From: Phoronis ovalis
Lineage: Eukaryota; Phoronida; Phoronidae
Assembly (NCBI GenBank): GCA_028565635.1
Contig: JAOXYB010086830.1
Coordinates: 1 to 22,572 of the forward strand
Direction of reading: 5' to 3'
DNA: 22,572 bases
The position numbers and the translations under genes are program-made. Each line of letters starts with the position of its first letter. Position 1 is the stretch's first letter. The notes beneath the pieces were generated by a model, which saw only the letters and a program-made list of their open reading frames with translations, was not told where the DNA came from and made no database searches. Shown piece after piece: positions 1-8,796 of this stretch.

Positions 1-423
1 TTTTTGCCTGTGAGAGTCACGTGAACATGTCTGAACTCGGCCTTACGTGATCTACATCTCTATCAAGATCTGTGGTTCACCACGGGTGCCGTCTAGTAAA
101 TAATTAATTTTCACTGCTTTATTTTCTGGAAAAATTATTAACAGCTTGTAAAATATAGTATCGCTTATTTTAGCTAATGATGTGTCTACTTCACATACCC
201 ATAATCAACTGGTATTATCTGAGCCCTTTGATACCTGGGCTTTGCCACAATAGTTGTCCTAACAAATTAGCTATTTCAGTGCCACCTTGGGCTTTAAACA
301 GGGAGGTACTATTTTGAAACCACGGTATTATAGCAAGTACTCTGAATAAGTAAGTAATCATTTCCATAACTGGCTGTGAGAATCTATTCTCTTTATAGGT
401 TAATTTTGTCTTTGTTGTTTTAG
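1..423 (+). other. STIL upstream intron sequence, no gene seen
   Basis: AT-rich, ending in the tttgttgttttag acceptor of the exon at 424. The first 110 bases are less AT-rich, but all three plus frames hit stops and I cannot place an exon there. Confidence 0.55.
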
Positions 424-510
424 TTGGGTAAGTGGTGTGACTCATGTTTATAATCCGTTTGTATGGGCAGCTTGTCTACGATACCTTCACAACTCAAGTA
501 TTCAAGAAAG
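424..510 (+). CDS. STIL: STIL exon (first exon seen in window)
   Basis: 87 nt with acceptor tttag and donor GTAAGC. It starts with one base completing a codon, then 28 codons beginning [20 protein letters not shown], and ends with AG that joins the next exon as AGA (Arg). It encodes part of the STIL N-terminal domain. No start codon or signal for a first exon is visible, so the coding sequence must continue upstream of the window. Confidence 0.8.
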
Positions 511-3500
511 GTAAGCTTTGTTGTAAGGTACATATTTTAACATGAAGCTGAAAAGAAAAACAAGAAAAGAGTAATAATAATGACCTCCTTTAATATATAT
601 ATATTGGATATAATGGACGGTATCACAGTTTAGAGTGAAACTTTTTGCCTTGAAGCTCCTATCCATTTCGTATGCTTTGTAAATACACACCGATTCATTT
701 TTCAGAATGTGTAAACCTCCAGAACCATTTCTAATAGTACTGTACTCTGCAGCTCATTCGAGACCGGAATTTTATGATTGTATTCAAACCTGTAAAACAT
801 CCTTACCTGAATGTTCACTACACTGCTGTCGTGAAACCCTTACAATTCCTAAGGTAAGATAATATTTACAGCCGCAGTTAGGTAAGATAATATTTACAGC
901 CGCTGTATTTCTAAACCTTCTGCTCATTTGGGAAATGTAGTGATATTTTACTGAGGCCCTTTGTCGTAAAGTTATGATTCCGTAAATTCTTACAATTCTG
1001 TATCTCTGCAAAGATCTTATGATGAATTGCAAAGTTATGATTTTTTCTGAGAGCACATTTTACTTCTGTAAGTCATGACATGGAATTGTAACTTTACCAT
1101 GTTTCCGACCATGGTATAAAAAATGATATTTTTAATGTTTTGATTTCTATAAAGGCTAGCACTTGAATCTCAACAGTTTCTTATAGTATCCACATGGAGG
1201 CTTGAAAGTCTAACTAGAGCAGGTCCTGTTAAATTTAACCATATTTGAAGGTGAATAATAATACACATGCTAAAACACATGGGACTGTTGCAGGAACCAA
1301 GCAGTCACGACAAACCTTATGTAGAATTTGAGATGACCATATCTGAAAGCGGGAGAAAGAGAGACATATTTGATGCTGCTATGGCTCATGTATTAACCAG
1401 TGATGTTCAGTAAGTTAAACAAATAATGGACCCTTACATGACTTGGTGGAGCCACGTGACATGAACCTAATTCCCTTTTTTTGTAAATAAACAATCATGC
1501 AATTCTCCATTAGCTCACTAGATACATTCACAATACTCAGAATTGTTCTAGAAACAATTTGATTCGCAGTTTAGCCATCTAGTGTATACAAATCTATTGC
1601 TGAAGGAAAACGTCTCATGTCCGTCATTCATCAGTTGTGAGACAATTACTTTATTAATTGTGCGTTCTGATATTTACAGTACACCAACGGGGAAGAGGAA
1701 TTCCTCCTTTGGACCATCCAGTTGTCTTGAAGAAGATTTTGTTCCTCGAGCTACCCCGTCCCCACATCAAATAAGGGTTAGTGCCACATAGTAGTACAGC
1801 AGTCACTGCTTATTGTTTTAAATTTGCTTTGTATTGATATACTGTCACGTTATAAATTATAATTATAATTAGGAGTACTAATGCAAATAATGAGTAATTG
1901 TGGTATTGTACAAGGTGGCTCAAAATTAGTATCTGGCATTATGTACATTTCATTTATAGCCTACTTTACTGAAATTATGTTATTATATACTGCATTCAGT
2001 TATGATTTGTTAGCACCATTAGGCACATTCTACAACATTGTAAATTGAAAAAAAGTGAAATTGTAACATCTTTTTTAAACTATGGTTTAATAACAAAGTT
2101 TTACGGTATTCATTATGGAACAAAACGTGAAAGATTTCATGATAACTAAAAGTCAATGACTCATTCAAATTTGATTTTTATTTTTCAAGGCACCCATTAT
2201 TAAACCAAGTGTACCAGATGTATCTCTTGTATTCGATGAAAATTACAAAGACAGTAATTTTAACAGTCATTTGCAAGGTAGAAGTGTCAAACAGCAACAT
2301 TCTGAAGAATGTACAACACCTAGCAGACAACCATTAAGGCCAGTCAACAATGAGCAAGTCATGACATCTCAGGGAAGACATTCGTCAAATGAGAAGAAAA
2401 GTGAAACAGCTGAGAATTGGTTACTGAATACATATGGTGCTAGTGTAGAACCGAAGGTTACTCTTGGAACTAAAAATGTGGAAAGTGAAAGTAAACGGGT
2501 AGAAAAGAAAGATAAAAAATCAAAAGTTAACAAAGAGAGTAAAGATTCACATAAAAATCCTGGATTTGTCCCACAGGCTTATCCAAGTTATCCATATCAA
2601 TTCCCTCCTGATCCAAGATTTATGGGATATTATCCAGGAAATCCTGGACAGTTTTATCCACTACAAATGGGATATTATCCGAGACTTGAAGATCCCAGAT
2701 TTCAAAATATGGGTTATCCAGGCTATCCTGGTATATATCCACGGGAACCTAATCCAGTAGGAACAACAACAGGGCAATTAGATGATAGACAACGGTGTGT
2801 ATCAGGGAATTCTAAAAAAAGACAATCAAAAAGGCAGGTTAAATCTGCTGTAGAAGAAAAGCCTACAGAATTCAAAAACAAAGACCAGAAAATTAGAATG
2901 TGTTGCCAAGCAGAATCAGCAGGTACAAATGATTCATCAAGAGATACCAGCTTGCATGGTGACACACCAAAACAAATGGTGACTAATCTACTCTCTCAAT
3001 CTTCAGAAATGACAACTCCAACAAACATACAATTAAAAGATATTGTTTGCGAGCAGTCCGATGTAAAACCAGATTCACCTGGTCTTGTTGCTAGTCCAGA
3101 AGTAATACAATTGCTAATGCAGCAAGAATCCCAGCTTAAAACACTACAAGCGCAAATACAACAGCTGCTGTCAGCTCAAAACACTCCTGATAAATCAAAT
3201 CAATTGGGAAATGATGTCAAAGATTCATCACCTGAATCGCAAGGATATGCTTCCATGGATCACATAGACACTCCCACTTCAGCAAGGTCTTCTGTTACTA
3301 AGGAGACTGTTTCCATAGCAACCAATACAAGTTTATGGTTGCAGAGCAATGATAGAGACACTTATCAGAATGAAAACGTAGATACACAGGCGTGTGAAAG
3401 AAGTAACCAGGATGGGTACGAAATGGATTTGAAACATTGCAAAAATTCAGCTGTTGAGCTGAGTGGGCAAAGAAGCCAGGCATCTTCTGTGGCCACAAAT

Positions 3501-6500
3501 GGAGAAGATCAAAATGTTGACAGCGTTTCTTTTGATCAGAGATCATTATCACTGAGCACCATGCAAATACCCACCCTACATGAGAAGACCAGCTTTGTTT
3601 CTGACATGATTGTAGATCTTCCGAGTTTTGAGTCCTCCCCAAATAGGTGGGTATTAGTTTTTACTTACTGTGAGCTAAACACTACAGCAATTTATAACGG
3701 CTCCAATTATAACACTGCAAAAGTGATCAGTGGTCCCCCATAAGCTATGTCAGTTAGAGGTGTTGGTAAAAACAGCAGATTAGACAAAGTTTTGTAAATA
3801 GTCAAAAAAGTAAGAGTGGTAGAGCTCCCATTCACTCTTTCAAAAACTCTAAACAACTTGAATTGATGAGAAAATGGTGTGGGTCAGCAACATAAATCAG
3901 CTTGATCATTTTAAATGATGCAGTCATGCTGCCATCATGTTGAGTGATGTATTAAAATAGTATATAACAGTTGCACGTATACCCAGTGTTTTATGTGTAG
4001 CATATTTCACAGAGAATGTACAGCTCACAACTTGTTCGAAGTTAATGTTACAATGTAAATATATTGTAGGTCACCAGAACGATACCGTGATGATGTTATC
4101 GAGAGCGCTAGTATGTGTGATGGGCCTGTTCAGGTAATAAATCCTTTTCTTTAACTTAACTGCTGAAGATGATGTGAGATCATTTTGGCGACTGTAAAGC
4201 AATTGAAAACAGCAATTCAAGATTTAGAATTTTCTTACGAAAGGTCTTGTTTTACAAATCCCTCAAGTTCCCTGTAGTTGACGGTAGTAAGTAAAAAAAC
4301 CTCACACGCAGCATTGCACCACATCACACAATGAATGCATGCTTGAATGAATGTGCTCATAAATGAATATAATTATCTCCATGTGTACTTTTACCCTATT
4401 TCATGAGATAAAAGTCATGTGAACATGGGAGAATTGGATATAGTTGAACACGTCCTATAATGCATTGGTTATTTTACAATGAATGGAGATGTCATATGTG
4501 TATCATATTATCACATATTGAGATTACAAATTTAGTATATTTCCTAGCATATTATTGTCCTTTAAGTATTTTGTGCTCAAGTGTCAAACTGGACACACTT
4601 TTTTCCCCTTGGTAATGCAGATTATCACAGATTGATATTACATATTTAATCCATTTGCTTTCAAATTATTGTCTTTAGTGTACTTTATGCTCAAGTGTCC
4701 TACATCATGTTCCCTTAAAGAAGATTATGACAGATTGATATTTATTGACATATTTACTTGCAAAAGTACTGTTCTGTAAATTAAACGGAAGCGTTCATAA
4801 AAAAAGTTATCATTTTCAGATGCCAACATTTGATGCTTCTGAAAATGAGCAATCTACTGAACAGGACGAGTTGTCTGAAGTGTCTGAGGACATGCAAAAA
4901 GAGAACATTGACCCAACAGAGAAACACTATTATGATAATCTGATTGTAAGTTCACTGAATATTCAAAGACAAATACTGCTGTGCATCTTGTGAATCTTTT
5001 CTCTATGTCAATTTTCCATAGCTATTTGCTTTTTAAAATAACATGTATATACATTATTTTTGCAGCAAAACGTACGGGATCTTCTAGCTCAACATACACC
5101 TGTTAAAAATTCAGGCTCAATGGATAATTACAAGCAAGGTCACGAGAACTCTGATAACCGTGAATCTGAAATTTCCGAAAAGCAAGAAATTGATATTGCC
5201 ACAGCTACAATAAACCGTTTAAAAAATTTAGGCATTGATTTTGAAAGCAGTGCGCAGTCTGATTCAAATAGGTAAGCTTAAGGCTTTTATGCTACAAGGC
5301 TTATTGTGTTGCATTTTCTCTACAACTTAAACTGTTGGTATTCATATTTTGTAGGATACATATTGTGCAATTCAGTAGCATATATTTTTATTTTATCTTA
5401 TTCTTATCCACTTGCATAGTAGGGGGATATAGCATCTATCCAGATCATGTGGTTAGCCTTTTTGGTTCAAGTCTATTTGTTTAGCAATAACAGCTTCAGC
5501 TTTTGTCATATTAGCAACAGGAAAAAAAAAATGAAACCTATGATAGATAGAGATACTGTAGCAAGTCAAAAGACAAATTTAGGTCATAATACACCTGGAT
5601 GACTTCCAATATGGCAGACTGACAACCATGTTTTATCTCAATAAACTGTGAATACCCATATTTTGAAAACTCTGATAGTGGAGATAATATTGCAAGACAA
5701 AAAGTCAACATAGTTCAAAATACCAGTCCAGCTTGATTTTGACTTGGATTACTTCCAATATGGCAAACTGGTGGCCATGTTTATATTCTCAATACAGATC
5801 ATGTTTGATTTTGACCTAGATTACTCCCAATATAACCGACTGGCAGCCATGTTTATTCTCGAGAGGTGTATTTGTCAATATCTCTGATAAATAATGACAT
5901 TATTGCATGTGAAGCACTTATTTGTGATGACTGTGCATCTGATGAGCATATAACTTTGAATCTTTTGCGATCCTACATTCATTTATTGAGGTGACCTCTA
6001 ATATGTGCAAAAGTGCAGTGTAAGTTTGATTTTAGCTGCCACAGGTTTTATAATATACCACAAGGGGATTAGTATTTTGGACAAACAGTTTCTTTGGTTT
6101 CATTAAATAAGTAAGTTGTTCTAAAAAGCATGAAGGTCAGTCAGTTTCTTTTACAAATCTTTAAATGTCATGTGTATGACTCCAGAAGTTAGTAGCATAT
6201 CCATATACATAACTCCAGATACATTGTGACACTGTTACTTCTATAATTTGCATAACTTGGATTACTTCCAATATGGCAAACTGGTGGCCATGTTTATATT
6301 CTCAATACAGATCATGTTTGATTTTGACCTAGATTACTCCCAATATAACCGACTGGCAGCCATGTTTATTCTCGAGAGGTGTATTTGTCAATATCTCTGA
6401 TAAATAATGACATTATTGCATGTGAAGCACTTATTTGTGATGACTGTGCATCTGATGAGCATATAACTTTGAATCTTTTGCGATCCTACATTCATTTATT

Positions 6501-7774
6501 GAGGTGACCTCTAATATGTGCAAAAGTGCAGTGTAAGTTTGATTTTAGCTGCCACAGGTTTTATAATATACCGCAAGGGGATTAGTATTTTGGACAAACA
6601 GTTTCTTTGGTTTCATTAAATAAGTAAGTTGTTCTAAAAAGCATGAAGTTCAGTCAGTTTCTTTTACAAATCTTTAAATGTCATGTATATGACTCCAGAA
6701 GTTAGTAGCATATCCATATACATAACTCCAGATACGTTGTGACACTGTTACTTCTATAATTTGCATAACAAAAATAGAGATTTGCGGGTAAAACATTACA
6801 TTTTTTGAATGATTAAACTTAAAAATTTTAAAATAGTTTTTGTATCTTTTAAGCAGTGATTGCAGGAAAAAAATTCAATTATTTTCAATAACCCCCCACA
6901 TACAATTTTGAACTTTACAAAAACTATCTCGACATATCACCTTTTTAAAAGGGTAAAGTGTGGTTATGCTTAATGGAAAATCCCAAACTGGAAATACAGT
7001 ATTATTGAATTGTGTTCTTTTGACATTCGCAGAAAACAATCAAGTTTTTACTTCGATACTGCCTTGCTGCCAAAGTTGAACTATGTGTCTATGTTGCTGG
7101 ATGAATGTGGGCCAGCAAACTCGAGTATGGAAATCAATGCTTTGGCTATGAAGTATCTAAGTGATGAACAACTCACACAAGTGTCTCGAATACCAAGTAA
7201 CACTCCCAAGAAAACCAAGAATACATTGCTGCGTAGAGTGCTGTCAGGGACACAAAGAAGTTCTCCATCAGATGTTACAGCTTTTGGCATGCCGTCTAAT
7301 AATATGTCATTTGCAACAAAAAAATATTTACAGCGATATGGGTTAATTGAATGTGAGAATTCAATTTATTTGGGAGATAAAAAAGTTGGTATTATTGATG
7401 GTAGTTTTGAGACAGAAGATAGAGCACCATCTAAGGTAACATTCTGTTTAACCGACGAAAGTCAAAATACACAATCATACAAACGCAAATTCCACAAAAG
7501 GATACAGTCGACTGACAATTTTATATTAACTGAAGGGGTCCCAAACAAAACCAAGAAACCGGTAAGAGTAGCACATGCAACTGGTCCTTCAGGCTCAAGA
7601 AAGTCCGAAGAAATCTGGGTGTTTGGGAAACCAGGCAAAGGAAATCATGGTAATAATTTATCGAGAAGTAGTTCAGACTCCGCTGTATTAAATCAAGAAT
7701 CTAGAGATACTGGTGACAATACCAATTGCATACTTGACATCGACAGATTGAAACAATTACCTAAACTACTGTAA
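424..7774 (+). CDS. STIL: STIL (SCL/TAL1-interrupting locus protein), 3' portion, 9 exons
   Basis: Joining 424-510, 706-853, 1294-1409, 1680-1776, 2190-3646, 4070-4133, 4820-4945, 5066-5271 and 7033-7774 gives one open frame of 1013 residues with a stop at 7772-7774; every junction has AG/GT borders and compatible phase. STIL is a centriole-duplication scaffold that is bound and phosphorylated by PLK4 and recruits SAS-6 and CPAP. Visible in order (residues counted within the window): end of the N-terminal domain (about 1-150); a Tyr/Pro/Gly-rich segment (about 274-337); a coiled coil containing [14 protein letters not shown] (about 450-480), matching the PLK4-binding coiled coil by position and style; and the STAN motif [17 protein letters not shown] (about 857-873), the STIL/Ana2 hallmark implicated in SAS-6 binding. 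It ends [13 protein letters not shown], which resembles vertebrate STIL C-termini as I recall them. Human STIL is about 1290 residues, so roughly 270 N-terminal residues lie off the left edge. Identification rests mainly on the STAN motif plus the architecture. Confidence 0.9.
706..853 (+). CDS. STIL: STIL exon
   Basis: 148 nt with acceptor tttttcag and donor GTAAGAT. Phase: one base, then 49 codons ending in phase 0. It encodes [20 protein letters not shown] and continues with a Cys-rich stretch ([15 protein letters not shown]). The ATG near its start is internal, because the upstream exon joins in frame. The donor is duplicated 28 nt downstream. Confidence 0.82.
853..903 (+). repeat. 28-bp tandem duplication spanning a 5' splice site
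   Basis: The sequence GGTAAGATAATATTTACAGC and the bases after it occur at 853 and again at 881, giving a 28-bp unit with 1.8 copies. The first copy contains the STIL donor at 854-855; the second recreates an identical GTAAGAT donor at 882-883. Confidence 0.9.
1294..1409 (+). CDS. STIL: STIL exon
   Basis: 116 nt with acceptor gttgcag and donor GTAAGT. It encodes [20 protein letters not shown] and on to HVLTSDV, ending with CA that joins T of the next exon as CAT (His). Phase and borders agree on both sides. Confidence 0.82.
1680..1776 (+). CDS. STIL: STIL exon
   Basis: 97 nt with acceptor atatttacag and donor GTTAGT. It encodes [20 protein letters not shown] and ends [11 protein letters not shown]. 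With the start of the next exon (APIIKPSVP) this gives a proline-containing linker at the place where STIL proteins carry the CPAP/CENPJ-binding Pro-rich region. I cannot confirm the binding motif without an alignment. Confidence 0.8.
2190..3646 (+). CDS. STIL: STIL large central exon with coiled coil
   Basis: 1457 nt, acceptor ttttcaag, donor GTGGGT at 3647; phase 0 in, two bases out. It encodes 485 residues, mostly Ser/Lys/Gln-rich and predicted disordered, with a Tyr/Pro/Gly-rich block at about 2560-2755 and the candidate PLK4-binding coiled coil at about 3091-3185. Reading past 3646 gives an extension inside the intron that ends at 3743. That extension is not real coding, because the spliced frame continues cleanly into 4070. 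Confidence 0.88.
4070..4133 (+). CDS. STIL: STIL exon (64 nt)
   Basis: Short exon with acceptor atattgtag and donor GTAATA. One base completes the Arg split with the previous exon, then 21 codons read [20 protein letters not shown] plus Q, in phase 0. Too short to be seen as an ORF; supported by phase continuity on both sides. Confidence 0.78.
4507..4760 (+). repeat. Degenerate tandem repeat, about 105-115 bp unit, in STIL intron
   Basis: Three diverged copies start near 4507, 4621 and 4724. Each opens with ATTATNACA followed by TTGA. The first two share an 'ATTATTGTC' stretch followed by 'TATGCTCAAGTGTC'-like sequence. The third copy runs into the acceptor region of the exon at 4820. The copies are clearly diverged, so the array is old. 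Confidence 0.5.
4820..4945 (+). CDS. STIL: STIL acidic exon with KEN box candidate
   Basis: 126 nt (42 codons, phase 0 both sides), acceptor cattttcag, donor GTAAGT. It encodes an acidic segment, [15 protein letters not shown] onward, and includes [10 protein letters not shown] at 4892-4921, a KEN-box-like sequence. The exon is a multiple of three and symmetric, so it could be skipped in frame. Confidence 0.8.
5066..5271 (+). CDS. STIL: STIL exon
   Basis: 206 nt, acceptor atttttgcag, donor GTAAGC. It encodes [16 protein letters not shown] through to [19 protein letters not shown] and ends with AG, joining A of the last exon as AGA. Confidence 0.83.
5598..5870 (+). repeat. Degenerate short repeats (CCAATATGGC ... 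CCATGTTT)
   Basis: Related blocks with ATTACTTCCAATATGGC followed by ACTG and CCATGTTT occur at about 5601, 5748 and 5820, spaced 147 and 72 bp apart (roughly a 73-bp period). The last two recur at about 6261 and 6333 because they lie inside the 513-bp duplication. Confidence 0.6.
5742..6769 (+). repeat. 513-bp tandem duplication in STIL intron
   Basis: Copy 1 is 5742-6254 and copy 2 is 6255-6767, followed by the 2-bp microhomology AC. By eye I find four substitutions (6060/6573, 6136/6649, 6174/6687, 6223/6736) and no indels, about 99.2% identity. No terminal inverted repeat or ORF marks it as a transposon. Confidence 0.95.
7033..7774 (+). CDS. STIL: STIL last coding exon with STAN motif
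   Basis: 742 nt, acceptor cattcgcag, stop TAA at 7772-7774. It encodes 246 residues from [14 protein letters not shown] onward. The STAN motif [17 protein letters not shown] is at 7301-7351; then come a basic Ser-rich tail and the terminal [13 protein letters not shown]. Vertebrate STIL keeps the STAN motif near the C-terminus in the same way. Confidence 0.9.
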
Positions 7775-8796
7775 TGCTTGGTCTTTTAATACTATATGAT
7801 ATATAGCATACATATGTAAAATTGTACAAAAAACTATGACTCGAATATTTTAAACTTTATGAAACATTTGCAGGACTGATCAGTTACACCTAGAGTCTAT
7901 CAGTACAGTTTGTAAAGGAACTTCTTAGCCTTATATACAAAATGCACTTCATTTTTTTCTTCAGAAATGTATGAATTGAATTAGTTGTTAAAATTGTTGT
8001 CAAGACATTTTTTAAGTAATTGTCAATTATATTTGAATATATTTTTTTCATCAGTGGTCTTCCACATGTACATCTTACAGATGTGTACAAATCAAAATAA
8101 ATGGATTTTGGCACTGGTCACCATCCTGGCTAACAGAAAGATTCGTTATTTAAACATAAACAAAACAAGTGCAGGCAATTCCTGTTATATTTTATAAGTC
8201 GGTCTATATTCACTATTGTTCTTGCTTCTCCATTTGCATCATCATTGGTTCATTTGGTAAAGTTTATAATACTGTAATACAATATAGTAAAGTAGTCGAG
8301 AACAAAATGAATGTCACGGAAACAAAATTTGGCATTTGTGGGACCTTCATGAAGCAGTATGCATCCCAGGCATACTATGGTAATGAAAAATTAAGCCAAT
8401 TTTAAATACTGAAAACATATTTCCCCCTTAGCATAGGTGCCTAATCCACACTGATAATATTGCACCAGTTTTAACTATATACAGCTAAGCCAATAATCTG
8501 TTTATAATCCAGTTTTTTCCATGTTGCATAGCAGTACAGCTCACAACTTTGCCACAGACATAGCTTCAAAATACAAAATAGCACAACCAGTCAAAAAAGG
8601 TCAGATTTCTAGCACAGTCAAACTCTTAAATGTAATACATACTAAGAGTAATATTATTACTACTATCCTGTCCATGAATGAAACTACAACGCATACAAGC
8701 CAAGCTCAATTCTACACTAGTTTTACACTTGTACAAAATTCAAACTATCGGATCACAGACAATCGCAAGCAATATTTAACACAAATAAAGTAAATG
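7775..8796. other. 3' UTRs of convergent STIL and MED26
   Basis: 1,022 bp between the two stop codons, AT-rich, with only short unsupported ORFs on both strands. It must hold both 3' UTRs. Confidence 0.7.
8096..8101 (+). promoter_or_regulatory. Candidate STIL poly(A) signal AATAAA
   Basis: First canonical hexamer on the plus strand after the STIL stop, about 320 nt downstream. Position only; the cleavage site is not visible. Confidence 0.5.

Larger units (their letters stand above)
5272..7032 (+). other. STIL intron (1.76 kb), repeat-rich, no coding seen
   Basis: GT-AG intron between the last two STIL exons. It is dominated by a 513-bp tandem duplication and shorter degenerate repeats. Neither strand holds a credible exon. 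Confidence 0.75.

Noticed and set aside
1-110. Possible upstream STIL exon at the left edge
   Set aside because: All plus-strand frames contain stops and no donor with the needed phase could be placed.
215-445. 76-residue minus-strand ORF
   Set aside because: Antisense to the STIL intron and exon at 424; no features of a protein family.
3647-3743. Extension of the large STIL ORF past 3646
   Set aside because: GTGGGT at 3647 is a donor and the spliced frame continues into 4070-4133 and beyond; the extension reads intron sequence.
8521-8793. 90-residue plus-strand ORF next to the MED26 stop
   Set aside because: It lies antisense in the MED26 3' UTR, is Thr/Ser/Asn-rich as AT-rich noncoding DNA often is, and has no homology I recognise.
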